Shown one piece after another: positions 16,692 through 25,611 of a DNA stretch of 64,000 bases. The notes under the pieces are model-generated. The model ran no database searches, was not told where the DNA came from, and was given only the letters and a program-made list of their open reading frames with translations. Position 1 is the first letter of the stretch. Every line of letters starts with the position of its first letter. The position numbers were made by a program, and so were the translations under genes. This DNA comes from UBA5336 sp038522375. GTDB lineage: Bacteria; Pseudomonadota; Alphaproteobacteria; Caulobacterales; Hyphomonadaceae. Where the stretch lies: assembly GCA_038522375.1 (NCBI GenBank), contig JBCBKE010000005.1, forward strand, positions 6,269-70,268, in the 5' to 3' direction.

Positions 16692-17585
16692 GTGAGAAAC
16701 ACTCACCTTTTCGAAATCGGGAAGCACTGTCTCGGGTTCGCCGCTATTCCGCTGCTGGCCGGCTGCGCCTTTCTGTCCGATCTGGGAAATGACGCGCTTC
16801 CGACGGCGACGCTGGGTGAACCCCTCGCCGACAAGGCGGGGGCATCCGATCCAGTGGCGATGACCGATAGTCTCCCACCACTGGCGATGGATAGGGTCGT
16901 CCCCCCTGATGCCATTGTGAAAGCTGTTGAACACCCTGACCGGCCCGATGGGGATCGCGCCCTGGATGACGCGCGGAAACCGGCAGGGGTGATGGCGTTT
17001 GCCGGTATCGCCGAAGGGCAGACAATTCTCGAAATGGCGGCGGGCGACGGCTATTTCACCGAATTGCTTGCGAGGGCCGTCGGTCCCCGCGGTCGGGTTT
17101 ACATGCAGAATCCGCCGACGTTCGAGGGGTTTGTCGACGACACGGTCAGTAATCGCTTGGCCGGTCGCCTGACAAACGTCACGGTCATGAAAACAGGTTT
17201 CGACCGTCTTCCGTTGCCCGAACGTTCGGTCGACCGGGTCACATGGTTCCAGGGGCCAGACGCGCTTTGGGTTGCCCCTGAGCCGTCAGGAGAGCCTGGC
17301 GACCCAGGCGCAGTCTTCGGCGCGATTTATAGCGTACTCAAACCGGGCGGCCGGTTTGTCGTACTCGACCATCGCGCGCCTAGCGGGTCGCCACCCGAAA
17401 CCGCTGGTCAGACCCATCGCCTCGACCCTGCTACGGTGGTGGAAATTGCCATGAAAGCCGGCTTCGTCGTCGCGGGGGAGAGCGATTTGTTGAGAAGCGA
17501 TCATGACGATCTGGCCCTCGACGCGTTTGACGAACAGGTGCGCGGCAGAACTGACCAGTTCCTGATTGCCTTTGAACGTCCCTGA
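16692..17585 (+). CDS. Lipoprotein with class I SAM-methyltransferase fold
   Basis: Second exported methyltransferase-like protein in the window. The amino end has a lipoprotein signal with a good lipobox (IPLLAGC) and then an Asp/Pro-rich linker. The fold region reads GQTILEMAAGDGYFTELLARA (SAM-binding loop), GRVYMQNP, LPLPERSVDRVTWF and YSVLKPGGRFVVLDH, the order expected for class I enzymes. GTG 16692 has GGAG six bases upstream; ATG 16680 would add four residues and lacks a proper SD. The gene overlaps the following GNAT gene by 20 bases. The domain order matches the gene at 13220-14215, suggesting an old duplication. Confidence 0.85.
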   Translation: MRNTHLFEIGKHCLGFAAIPLLAGCAFLSDLGNDALPTATLGEPLADKAGASDPVAMTDSLPPLAMDRVVPPDAIVKAVEHPDRPDGDRALDDARKPAGVMAFAGIAEGQTILEMAAGDGYFTELLARAVGPRGRVYMQNPPTFEGFVDDTVSNRLAGRLTNVTVMKTGFDRLPLPERSVDRVTWFQGPDALWVAPEPSGEPGDPGAVFGAIYSVLKPGGRFVVLDHRAPSGSPPETAGQTHRLDPATVVEIAMKAGFVVAGESDLLRSDHDDLALDAFDEQVRGRTDQFLIAFERP

Positions 17586-18054
17586 ACCTCCGTTCCGGTC
17601 ACCAAGGCTCAGGCGACCTCGGCAGGAGGAGTATCTGGCGTTGACGGATCTCTGCCTGCGATCAAAGGCCGTACATGGCTACGATCCCGACTTCATCGCT
17701 GCATGCCGGCATGAGCTTGCGGTCTCGGCGTCCAGTGTTGCGCGCGGACCTGCGCAAGTTGCCCTGGCTCACCAGGGACTGCCGGTTGGGTACTGTCAGG
17801 TGATTGCAGATCGTCGTGAGTGTTGGCTTGAGGCGCTGTTCGTCGATCCGTCGATAATCGGAACGGGCGTCGGGCGCCGATTGTTCCTGTGGTCTGTTGA
17901 AGCGGCCCGCGCGCTGGGCGCAGCGAGGATGGAGATCGCATCGGACCCTGGTGCGGCCGCGTTTTATCGCGCCATGGGAGCGGTGGATGCGGGAGAGGTG
18001 GCATCCGGGTCGATCCCCGGCCGCAAGCTTCCTCGTCTGCTGATGGCGGTATGA
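17566..18054 (+). CDS. GNAT family N-acetyltransferase
   Basis: A 162-residue acetyl-CoA-dependent transferase. The core motif A is visible as LEALFVDPSIIGTGVGRRLFLWSVEAARALGA (the V-x-P then Q/RxxGxG/A-type loop, here GTGVGRRL), followed by EIASDPGAAAFYRAMGAV, the usual acyl-acceptor-side helix. It begins with TTG 17566 inside the end of the methyltransferase gene, so it is probably translated in a coupled way. The N-terminal segment places it in a subfamily I cannot name; substrate unknown. Confidence 0.88.
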   Translation: MPLNVPEPPFRSPRLRRPRQEEYLALTDLCLRSKAVHGYDPDFIAACRHELAVSASSVARGPAQVALAHQGLPVGYCQVIADRRECWLEALFVDPSIIGTGVGRRLFLWSVEAARALGAARMEIASDPGAAAFYRAMGAVDAGEVASGSIPGRKLPRLLMAV

Positions 18055-18139
18055 TTTGGCCCCCTGGCCGGCGGTTTGCGCCCGCTACCCCAAGGTCTGG
18101 TGTGGTGTTGGGCTTGACCGGCACAGGGAGCCGGCGCCA

Positions 18140-18877
18140 ATGGCGGAGATGAGTATTCTGCCCCCGTTCCTGCGCCGGCTGGATGATACGGCAGCCCGCA
18201 CGGTTCTGGTCTCGGTAACCCTGTTCGGGCTTGTGCTTGCGGTTTTCCTCCTTGGAAAGTCCGGAATTCTGCTGGACATTGATGCTGTCCAGGCGCTGAT
18301 CGGCGGGCTTGCAGACAGCATCTGGGGTCTACCGGCACTGATCGCTGTGTTCTGTGTCAGCGCGTTTGTGGGTATTCCCCAGTTCGTTCTTATCGGGATG
18401 GCCATCGTGGCCTTTGGACCGGCGCTGGGGTTTGGCTACTCCTGGGTCGCGACGCTGGTTTCAGGCGCATTTACGTTCTGGATCGGGCGGTTCGCAGGTG
18501 AAGAGGCCGTGCGCCAGTATGGCGGAAACTTCGCCAACAGGATGTCCAGTTTCATCGGTCAGAACGCATTCCTGGCGAGCGCTATCGTGCGCAACGTCCC
18601 CACCGGCCCTTTCCTGCTGGTGAACATGGCGTTTGGCGTCAGCCGCGCGCGGTTCACCCACTACCTCGCCGGTATGGCCGTTGGCGTCCTGCCAAAGCTC
18701 TTCCTTGTGACGTTCGCCGGCCAGAGTGTTCTGTCAGCGCTTGGGGGAAGGCCTATCTTGGCGATTGTCGCCGCTTTGGCAGCGGTCGCGTTGTGGGTGC
18801 TTCTGGCGCTTTATGCGAGAAGACGCGTTCGCGCCTATCAGGAGAAAATTGCTACTGAAGGCCGTGCGGAGCATTGA
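18140..18877 (+). CDS. TVP38/TMEM64 (VTT/DedA-like) family membrane protein
   Basis: A 245-residue inner-membrane protein with about six hydrophobic segments. The VTT core is recognisable: FVGIPQFVLIGMAIVAFGPALGFGYSW, then a polar re-entrant stretch FANRMSSFIGQNAFLASAIVRNVPTGPFLLVNMAFG with the conserved Arg and Pro, and GMAVGVLPKLFLVTFAG. Relatives include DedA-like proteins and the eukaryotic lipid scramblases TMEM41/VMP1, so lipid or undecaprenyl-phosphate handling is a reasonable guess. ATG 18140 has GGGAG nine bases upstream. Confidence 0.88.
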   Translation: MAEMSILPPFLRRLDDTAARTVLVSVTLFGLVLAVFLLGKSGILLDIDAVQALIGGLADSIWGLPALIAVFCVSAFVGIPQFVLIGMAIVAFGPALGFGYSWVATLVSGAFTFWIGRFAGEEAVRQYGGNFANRMSSFIGQNAFLASAIVRNVPTGPFLLVNMAFGVSRARFTHYLAGMAVGVLPKLFLVTFAGQSVLSALGGRPILAIVAALAAVALWVLLALYARRRVRAYQEKIATEGRAEH

Positions 18878-18891
18878 CAGCGCACGCCCTT

Positions 18892-19054
18892 ATGGCACTT
18901 CTTGGATTATGGGAATGAATTTGCCCCTTCCAAGCCTGAGCGGACGGCTCCTTAGCAGCCCCTGGCCGGCTGCTGCCCGCTGAACCAGCCGGGCGCGCGG
19001 TCAGGGGAACAATCGTTCTTTTCCAACATCTGACCAAAGACCCAGGCCGAGACC
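18892..19054 (+). promoter_or_regulatory. Possible leucine leader peptide and attenuator before leuA
   Basis: Two short reading frames precede leuA: 18892-18918 (MALLGLWE, three Leu codons including a rare TTA) and 18909-18983 (24 codons, five Leu including a CTC-CTT pair at the base of the first hairpin). Two mutually exclusive stems follow: AGCAGCC (18954-18960) with GGCTGCT (18968-18974), and CCGGCT (18966-18971) with AGCCGG (18987-18992). A weak GAAC/GTTC stem with TTTT lies at 19007-19022. The arrangement looks like transcription attenuation, but the terminator is poor and neither frame has a clear SD. Confidence 0.35.
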
Positions 19055-19055
19055 C

Positions 19056-20591
19056 GTGACCCAATCAAACCAAGACATTCGGATTTTTGACACCACCATG
19101 CGCGATGGCGAACAGAGCCCTGGCGCATCCATGACCTTGCGGGAGAAGCTCGAACTTGCAACCCTGCTGGAAGGCATGGGCGTCGATATTATCGAGGCCG
19201 GCTTTCCTGCAGCGTCTGCTGGTGATTTCGAATGCGTCAGCGAGATCGCAAAACAGAGCCAGAACGCTGTGATATGCGGGCTGGCCCGCTCAACGCCCAG
19301 CGATATCGAACGCGCCGGAGAAGCCGTCCGTCAAGCCGCGCGACCTCGCATTCATACCTTCATCTCCACCAGTCCCGTGCACATGAAGCACAAGCTGAAA
19401 ATGGGACCGAACGCCGTTCTGGAAGCGGTTGGACGGTCGGTGACCCAGGCGCGCGGCTACACTGACGACGTGGAGTGGAGCGCCGAAGACGCCACCCGTA
19501 CCGAGTTCGACTTCCTGTGCCGCTGCATCGATACCGCGATCGCGTCGGGAGCGACGACGATCAACATTCCAGACACTGTGGGATACTCTCATCCCGACGA
19601 GTATGGCGAACTGTTCAAACGGTTGATCGAGACCGTCGCGAATAGCGACAAGGTGATCTGGTCGACCCATTGTCATAATGATCTCGGCCTCGCCGTCGCC
19701 AATTCCCTCGCGGGAGTTTCAAACGGTGCCAGACAGATTGAATGTGCCGTCAATGGCCTGGGCGAACGGGCAGGGAACGCTGCACTTGAAGAAGTCGTGA
19801 TGGCCTTGAAGGTGCGCGGCGATTCGCTTCCATACGCCACGGGGATCGACAGCCGGAAGTTGGCCAGGGCCAGTCAGATGGTCAGCCGTATCACCGGCTT
19901 TCCGGTCCAGTACAACAAGGCGATTGTCGGCAAGAACGCGTTTGCCCATGAGAGTGGCATTCACCAGGATGGCATGCTGAAGAACGCACAGACCTATGAG
20001 ATCATGGATCCTGAGGACGTTGGCGTCTCCAAGACATCCTTGATCATGGGCAAGCATTCGGGACGGCATGCCTTCAAGGACAAGCTGGTCAACCTTGGCT
20101 ACGATTTGGAAGGCGAAGCCCTCAACGACGCGTTCAAACGCTTCAAGGACCTGGCTGACAAGAAGAAACATATCTTCGATGACGACATCATCGCGATTGT
20201 TGACAGCCAGTTGAGTCTCGAAGGGGAGCGTATCGTCTTCAAGCGATTGCGTGTGGTTGCGGGCACTGACGGTCCACAAACGGCAGAGATTGATCTCGAA
20301 ATCGATGGTGAGGACAAATTCGCCATTGCTCGCGGGAATGGTCCGGTCGATGCCGTGTTCAACGCGATCAAGCAGATTGTGCCCCATTCGGGAAAGCTGG
20401 ACCTGTTCCAAGTGCACGCCGTCAGCGGTGGAACCGATGCCCAGGCCGACGTCTCAGTGCGTTTGAACGGTGAGGGTATCATGGCAACGGGACGAAGCTC
20501 TGATCCCGATACGCTGGTTGCTGCGGCAAAGGCTTACGTGCATGCCGTCAACAAGCTCGAAGCGCGCCGGAAGAAACGGCTCGCTGCGTAA
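19056..20591 (+). CDS. leuA: 2-isopropylmalate synthase
   Basis: A 511-residue enzyme that condenses acetyl-CoA with 2-ketoisovalerate in the first committed step of leucine synthesis. The TIM-barrel domain starts IRIFDTTMRDGEQSPGASM, with metal ligands expected in STHCHNDLGLAVANSL and the second helix region (HESGIHQDGMLK). The C-terminal LeuA dimer/regulatory domain (from about residue 390) carries PVDAVFNAIKQI and VSGGTDAQADVSVRL, the leucine-feedback domain. Start codon is GTG 19056. It is full length for the LeuA type 1 family. Upstream sequence may hold an attenuator. Confidence 0.97.
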   Translation: MTQSNQDIRIFDTTMRDGEQSPGASMTLREKLELATLLEGMGVDIIEAGFPAASAGDFECVSEIAKQSQNAVICGLARSTPSDIERAGEAVRQAARPRIHTFISTSPVHMKHKLKMGPNAVLEAVGRSVTQARGYTDDVEWSAEDATRTEFDFLCRCIDTAIASGATTINIPDTVGYSHPDEYGELFKRLIETVANSDKVIWSTHCHNDLGLAVANSLAGVSNGARQIECAVNGLGERAGNAALEEVVMALKVRGDSLPYATGIDSRKLARASQMVSRITGFPVQYNKAIVGKNAFAHESGIHQDGMLKNAQTYEIMDPEDVGVSKTSLIMGKHSGRHAFKDKLVNLGYDLEGEALNDAFKRFKDLADKKKHIFDDDIIAIVDSQLSLEGERIVFKRLRVVAGTDGPQTAEIDLEIDGEDKFAIARGNGPVDAVFNAIKQIVPHSGKLDLFQVHAVSGGTDAQADVSVRLNGEGIMATGRSSDPDTLVAAAKAYVHAVNKLEARRKKRLAA

Positions 20592-20621
20592 TCGGCTGGC
20601 GCGTTTCCGGCCAGAGGGGAC

Positions 20622-20650
20622 CGGTACCGGGGTTTCTGGTACCGTTCTTG
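20622..20650 (+). terminator. Candidate leuA terminator
   Basis: A seven-base-pair perfect stem CGGTACC / GGTACCG with a nine-base loop, followed by TTCTTG, 31 bases after the leuA stop. The T run is short, so termination may be partial. Confidence 0.45.
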
Positions 20651-20736
20651 CTGCTGCGATCTCCTGACACGCTTAGTATGGGCCAATGTCTGACGCGACA
20701 AACATCCCAGGGGGCCATCAGTTCGACCTCTACACA

Positions 20737-20840
20737 GTGTACGGTTCGTACACTTCTAGTAGAGCATTGTTCTTCCAATATTTTTATCGCTCCTGCGAGT
20801 CGTTGCCTTGATACTGCGACTCCGCAATCGTACGAACCGT
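20737..20840. repeat. Inverted repeat pair upstream of mreB
   Basis: A palindrome GTGTACG-gtt-CGTACAC lies at 20737-20753. Its core ACGGTTCGTAC (20741-20751) recurs as the exact reverse complement at 20830-20840. Two such sites 89 bases apart and about 130-230 bases before mreB could be operators for a dimeric regulator or the arms of a large hairpin. No known regulator consensus is recognised. Confidence 0.5.
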
Positions 20841-20967
20841 TCCGGCTTGGTGCGCCCAAATTCTTGCCTTAACGACATTTAAAGGGCACCTGTGCCATAA
20901 GATCGCCGAGGCGTGTTAGAGCGCTTCATTGATCCGTTACTCGCATGTGCAGAAGGCTATGAAGAAC

Positions 20968-22008
20968 ATGATTGGTTCCCTTTTGGGCATGCTGTCGACG
21001 GACATGGCCATCGACCTCGGAACGGCGAATACGCTGGTCTATGTCAAGGGTCAGGGCGTCCAGCTCGACGAGCCTTCGGTCGTTGCATACATGACCCAAG
21101 GCGGTCGGAAGATCGTCTATGCGGTGGGTGACCAGGCCAAGCAGATGTTGGGCAAGACCCCGGTGAACATGGAGGCGATCCGCCCCATGCGGGACGGTGT
21201 GATTGCCGACTTCGAAGTCGCGGAAGAGATGATCAAGCACTTCATCCGGAAGGTGCACAATCGCCGCGCGTTCGTCTCACCGCTCATCATCATCTGCGTA
21301 CCAAGCTCTGCCACAAGCGTTGAACGCCGCGCCATTCACCAATCGGCACTGGCTGCCGGCGCGCGAGATGTGAAGCTGATCGAAGAGCCCATGGCAGCGG
21401 CTATCGGCGCGGGCCTGCCGATTGAAGACCCCGCCGGCTCCATGGTGGTCGATATCGGCGGCGGCACCGCCGAAGTCGCTGTGCTTTCACTTGGCGGTAT
21501 TGTGTATTCGCGCTCCGTCAGGGTGGGCGGCGACAAGATGGACAGCGCGATTGTCAACCATCTGCGGCGTGAGCAGAAAATCCTGATTGGTGAAATGAGT
21601 GCAGAGCGGATCAAGAAGGAAATCGGCACCGCGATGCCGCCAGAGAACGGCAATGGCATGGCCTTGACTGTCCGGGGCCGTGGCACCCTTGATGGTGTGC
21701 CGATTGAAACCGAAGTGAACGAGACAATCGTTGCAGAAGCCCTGAGGGAGCCGGTTGGCGAGATCATCGACGCCGTGAAGATGGCGCTCGAAGCCATGCC
21801 CCCCGAACTGGCGGCTGACATTGTTGATCGCGGCATCGTCTTGACCGGCGGCGGCGCGTTGCTGCGTAATCTTGATGTGTGTATTCGAGAGCAGGCAAAA
21901 CTTCCTGTGATGCTGGCTGATGATCCGCTACGATGCGTCGTGAACGGTTGCGGTGTTGTGCTGGAGAATTATCCGAAAATGCAATCGGTGTTGTGCCCAG
22001 AGGTGTAG
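20968..22008 (+). CDS. mreB: Rod-shape-determining actin homologue MreB
   Basis: A 346-residue bacterial actin that polymerises under the inner membrane and guides lateral wall synthesis. The amino end MIGSLLGMLSTDMAIDLGTA carries the amphipathic membrane anchor and phosphate-1 loop (DLGTANTLVY); phosphate-2 reads VVDIGGGTAEVAVLSL and the adenosine motif GIVLTGGGALLRNLD. ATG 20968 matches family length and gives AAGG at 11 bases; ATG 20959 is possible. It heads a five-gene operon mreB-mreC-mreD-mrdA-rodA. Confidence 0.97.
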   Translation: MIGSLLGMLSTDMAIDLGTANTLVYVKGQGVQLDEPSVVAYMTQGGRKIVYAVGDQAKQMLGKTPVNMEAIRPMRDGVIADFEVAEEMIKHFIRKVHNRRAFVSPLIIICVPSSATSVERRAIHQSALAAGARDVKLIEEPMAAAIGAGLPIEDPAGSMVVDIGGGTAEVAVLSLGGIVYSRSVRVGGDKMDSAIVNHLRREQKILIGEMSAERIKKEIGTAMPPENGNGMALTVRGRGTLDGVPIETEVNETIVAEALREPVGEIIDAVKMALEAMPPELAADIVDRGIVLTGGGALLRNLDVCIREQAKLPVMLADDPLRCVVNGCGVVLENYPKMQSVLCPEV

Positions 22009-22091
22009 CGAAGTGTAAGGTGTGGGCGCGCCCGAGCTGATACGTCAGTTATCGCCGGACTGCCCAGGGTGGTGAATGAGGATCGGCGCTG

Positions 22092-23015
22092 ATGGCTTCT
22101 TTTAGCCAATATGGACGACGGAAGCGCCCGTTGAGGCAGCTGGCGCTCGCTGTGTTCATTGTGTTGTCTCTCGCGCTTTTGGTGGCCCAGACTGCGCCGG
22201 TTATTTCCCGTAACCTGACCCCTGTCCGCACGCTGGCTGGTGACCTGCAGACCTTCGGCGACCGGCGGGAGCAAACTGTGGCAGGCGATGAGGCACCGGG
22301 TATCTGGGCCAGGCTGACCGGGCAGGCCGACACGGCCAGGCGCATCAAGCAACTTGAGAACGAAGTGGCGGAACTGTCCCGTTACCGACAGGCGGCGATC
22401 GCCATGAATGAGCGGTTCTTTGCCTATCAGGCGATGCTGAATGCCGTCGACGATGCGCCGATCGACTGGGCCCAGCAGTCCAAGACCGTTCGGATTGTCG
22501 CCGAAACGGATGGCCCATTTGCAGATACACTCCTCGCCGATGCGGGCAGGCGCTCGGGCGTACAGGTGGATGACGTCGCGTTCAACGAAATGGGACTTGT
22601 CGGCCGAGTGATTGCGGTCGGTGAGCGCTCATCCCGCATTCTGATGATTACCGACTTCAACTCCCGGGTCCCGGTGATGGGAGAGCGTAGCGGGGTTCGC
22701 GCCGTTCTCTATGGATCGCGGGACCTGGTCGGCCGGTTGTCGGACCTGCCGGAGGATGATGGGTTCATCATCGGTGAACGGATCCTGACAAGCGGTGAGG
22801 GAGGCGTGTTTCCGCGCGGGCTCGTCGCTGGTTTCGTGTATGGCAGCCCTCGCGATTGGCGCGTGCGGTTCACGATGGCGGACGCGCGCGGCGGTTTCGT
22901 CCGTCTCCTGCCACCCCCGACAATCCCGTCGCCGGAGGCCGAACCCGCCACTGACGACGGCGAAACCGTCGAGGCCGCGGTTCAGGTTGATGACGCGCCG
23001 GTGGTCTCGGAATGA
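22092..23015 (+). CDS. mreC: Rod-shape-determining protein MreC
   Basis: A 307-residue periplasmic elongasome scaffold with a basic start (GRRKRPLRQ), one membrane helix (LALAVFIVLSLALLVAQTA), a coiled-coil (IKQLENEVAELSRYRQA) and two beta-barrel domains with GVQVDDVAFNEMGLVGRVIAVG and ILTSGEGGVFPRGLVAG, signature strands of MreC. The acidic Pro-rich tail is variable in the family. It links MreB/MreD to PBP2. The gene overlaps mreD by four bases. Confidence 0.95.
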   Translation: MASFSQYGRRKRPLRQLALAVFIVLSLALLVAQTAPVISRNLTPVRTLAGDLQTFGDRREQTVAGDEAPGIWARLTGQADTARRIKQLENEVAELSRYRQAAIAMNERFFAYQAMLNAVDDAPIDWAQQSKTVRIVAETDGPFADTLLADAGRRSGVQVDDVAFNEMGLVGRVIAVGERSSRILMITDFNSRVPVMGERSGVRAVLYGSRDLVGRLSDLPEDDGFIIGERILTSGEGGVFPRGLVAGFVYGSPRDWRVRFTMADARGGFVRLLPPPTIPSPEAEPATDDGETVEAAVQVDDAPVVSE

Positions 23016-23560
23016 TCTGGTCCAGCCTGTTTCCCAACGCCGTGTTGCAGACCTGGCGCAGGACCGGTCTGACGGGCAGGTTGGCGACCGGTCTTTTGGC
23101 CATTATCGTGTTCACACTTGTCTGGGATGCGCTGGCCAACACGGTTGATGCCCGCATCCGGTGGCCATTGACCGGGCTGGCAGCGGCCGCAGGCTGGGCG
23201 CGGCTAGGATTGTCCATTCGTCCAATGCTTGTCCTGATGATCGTCGGCTTCGCCTTTGATAGCGTATCGGGGGCGCCGTTTGGCGTCTTCCCGCTCGTGT
23301 TCCTTTCGACTTACGCAGTTCTTGCCAGCACATCACTGCTACTGGGTAGCGAAATGGATCCCGTGACCGGCTCGATACTTCCGTTCTTGGGTATGGGCTT
23401 TGGGGTGTTCGTTCTTTGGGTTTTTGCATCGGTGATTGCCTCGGCGCCGATCAATCCGATTCCATTATTGATCGCATGGGTCACGTCCTGTGTTTTCTAC
23501 GCGCTTTTCGAAGGGCTCTTCGATTTGCATAGTTTCAAGACGTCTGCGACGAGTGGCTAG
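23012..23560 (+). CDS. mreD: Rod-shape-determining protein MreD
   Basis: A 182-residue integral membrane protein with about five helices and little sequence conservation, identified by size, hydrophobicity (e.g. SIRPMLVLMIVGFAFDSVSGAPFG, the MreD-like GxxxDxxxGxPxG segment) and its position between mreC and mrdA. It starts in the ATGA overlap with mreC and ends two bases before mrdA. Confidence 0.9.
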   Translation: MIWSSLFPNAVLQTWRRTGLTGRLATGLLAIIVFTLVWDALANTVDARIRWPLTGLAAAAGWARLGLSIRPMLVLMIVGFAFDSVSGAPFGVFPLVFLSTYAVLASTSLLLGSEMDPVTGSILPFLGMGFGVFVLWVFASVIASAPINPIPLLIAWVTSCVFYALFEGLFDLHSFKTSATSG

Positions 23561-23562
23561 AC

Positions 23563-25611
23563 ATGGCGATTGATCGACGCCCCGCAGAAGTATTCGCCGC
23601 CCGCCGGAATATCCTGTTTGGCGTTGGCGGTCTGGTGTGGGCTGGTCTCCTGGGTCGTCTGGCGCAGCTGCAGCTCGTTGAGGGGGAGCAACTTCGCGAG
23701 AAGGCTGCCGATAATGAGGTGCGTTTCGACCTCGCTCCACCGACTCGTGGGCGCATCGTCGACCGGTTTGGACTGCCCCTGGCCGACCATCGCCAGGCGG
23801 GGCGGATCGCCATTGTGCGTGAACAGGTCGGTGATATCGACGCTGTGCTGGAACAGATTTCACAGACAATCGAGCTTTCGCCGGAACGCCTCGCTCTGAT
23901 CAAGCGCAGGGCCCGGAACCAGGCTGCGTTCCTCCAGACCGAGGTGGCCCGGGAGCTGACCTATGAGGAATTTGCGCGGATGTCGATCCGCTCGGCCGAA
24001 CTGCCCGGTGTGGTGGTCGAGATCGGCGACACGCGATCCTACACGCGCGGGCGGGACTTTGCCCACGTACTCGGTTATGTGGCCCGTGCGAGCCAGAGAG
24101 ATATCAACCGTCTGACGTTCGAAGCGCTTGATCTCTCAACGGCTGAGCAACGGCTGATCGATACGCTCGATTTCGGCGAATGGGACCACCATACGGTCGT
24201 CACCAGATCCATCCGGGGTGATTTGACCGACTTAAGGCGCAACCAGCTGGCTGAGCGGTGGGCCGATGCTGCCTCCGAGGTGAACCGGCTTTACAAGCAC
24301 CCCGATATGCGGACGGGCAGATCGGGTGTCGAAGCGACTTGCAATGCCTGGTTGACCGGCAACCGCGGCGCGCGCGCGGTGGTCACAAATGCCGCTGGCC
24401 GCATTATCGAACGGGTGCCAGATGCCGATCGTCCACCGGCGCCGGGACGGGATGTCGCGCTAACCATCGACGCTGAATTGCAGCGTGAAGCGATCAACCG
24501 TTTTGGCGATGAAACCGGTGCCTGCGTCGTGATGGACATCGAAAGCGGAGACATTCTAGCACTTGTCTCGACCCCAGCTTTCGATCCCAATGACTTCGTG
24601 AACGGTATCAGCCAGGCCGACTTCGACGTGCTCCGAAACGATGCGGATTCACCGCTTTATCATAAGGCGTTCGACGGCACATACCCGCCCGGTTCGACTT
24701 TCAAGATGGTGGTCGCTACGGCCGCTTTGGAAGCAGGCGTGATCTCGCCAACCGAGCGTATCAATTGCAACGGCCGCTACCGCCTTGGAAGCCGGACCTG
24801 GAGCTGTTGGAAGCGCGAAGGCCATGGTCCAATGGACATGCACGAGGCCCTTAAGCAGTCCTGCGATGTCTATTTCTATGAAGTGGCCCGACGGACAGGC
24901 GTGGACAAGATAGCCGAGGTTGCGCTGCGGTTCGGGTTTGGGCGCACCTGGGGAAACCTTGGCCTGACGGGTGGGGCGCGGGGCGTCGTGCCCGATCCCG
25001 CCTGGAAAGAAGCCAATCGGAACGAACCCTGGCAGCAGGGCGAGACCCTGAACTACGGGATCGGCCAGGGTTTCTTGTCGACAACCCCGCTTCAACTCGC
25101 GGTCATGACTGCACGGATTGCCACCCGAGGCCGTATGGTAACGCCGCAGATGTTGGGGATCGGACCGGCGTTGACCGCTGATATCGGCCGTGAAGGTCCA
25201 CTCGACCCTGACATCATGGATCGCATGCAGAAGGGTATGTACGGGGTTACCTCCGAAGGCCGTGGCACTGCCCTCCGGTCGGGTGATCTGGGCCTCGGCG
25301 GACCGCGCATGGCTGGCAAGACCGGGACGGCCCAGGTGCGCTACATCTCGCAAGCCGAACGCCGCTCTGGCGTGATCGCGAACGAAGACCTGGAGCGACG
25401 ACTGAGGGACCATGCGCTTTTTGTCGGCTACGCGCCCCACGACGACCCCAAGCTCGCGGTTTCTGTCATTGTCGAGCATGGCGGCTCTGGGTCCAGAGCG
25501 GCGGGACCCATGGCGCGCGATATCATGGCTGCGGCCCTGCGGCTCGATAGCCGCCGGGAGCCCGCCTGGCAACGTTTGGCGGGACGCCCGAGCCTCGGAG
25601 ATCGGGGATGA
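23563..25611 (+). CDS. mrdA: Penicillin-binding protein 2 (elongation-specific transpeptidase)
   Basis: A 682-residue class B PBP that cross-links peptidoglycan in the elongasome. It has an N-terminal membrane anchor (NILFGVGGLVWAGLLGRLAQL), a dimerisation/pedestal domain with RGRIVDRFGLPLA-like sequence, and a transpeptidase domain with SxxK (STFK, Ser378), SxN-equivalent SCD in LKQSCDVYFYEVAR and KTG (AGKTGTAQV, near residue 585). The stop overlaps rodA by four bases, matching the tight functional pairing of PBP2 with RodA. Confidence 0.96.
   Translation: MAIDRRPAEVFAARRNILFGVGGLVWAGLLGRLAQLQLVEGEQLREKAADNEVRFDLAPPTRGRIVDRFGLPLADHRQAGRIAIVREQVGDIDAVLEQISQTIELSPERLALIKRRARNQAAFLQTEVARELTYEEFARMSIRSAELPGVVVEIGDTRSYTRGRDFAHVLGYVARASQRDINRLTFEALDLSTAEQRLIDTLDFGEWDHHTVVTRSIRGDLTDLRRNQLAERWADAASEVNRLYKHPDMRTGRSGVEATCNAWLTGNRGARAVVTNAAGRIIERVPDADRPPAPGRDVALTIDAELQREAINRFGDETGACVVMDIESGDILALVSTPAFDPNDFVNGISQADFDVLRNDADSPLYHKAFDGTYPPGSTFKMVVATAALEAGVISPTERINCNGRYRLGSRTWSCWKREGHGPMDMHEALKQSCDVYFYEVARRTGVDKIAEVALRFGFGRTWGNLGLTGGARGVVPDPAWKEANRNEPWQQGETLNYGIGQGFLSTTPLQLAVMTARIATRGRMVTPQMLGIGPALTADIGREGPLDPDIMDRMQKGMYGVTSEGRGTALRSGDLGLGGPRMAGKTGTAQVRYISQAERRSGVIANEDLERRLRDHALFVGYAPHDDPKLAVSVIVEHGGSGSRAAGPMARDIMAAALRLDSRREPAWQRLAGRPSLGDRG

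Larger units (their letters stand above)
20592..20967. other. 376-base intergenic region between leuA and mreB
   Basis: No gene is apparent. The left end has a candidate leuA terminator. The middle has an inverted repeat whose arm recurs 80 bases further on. The stretch 20760-20800 is notably AT-rich compared with its surroundings and is a likely place for the mreB promoter, but I could not identify convincing -35/-10 boxes. Confidence 0.6.

Noticed and set aside
20868..20885. CtrA-like box TTAA-N6-TTAA before mreB
   Set aside because: The known CtrA site has a seven-base spacer; here it is six, so I do not call it.
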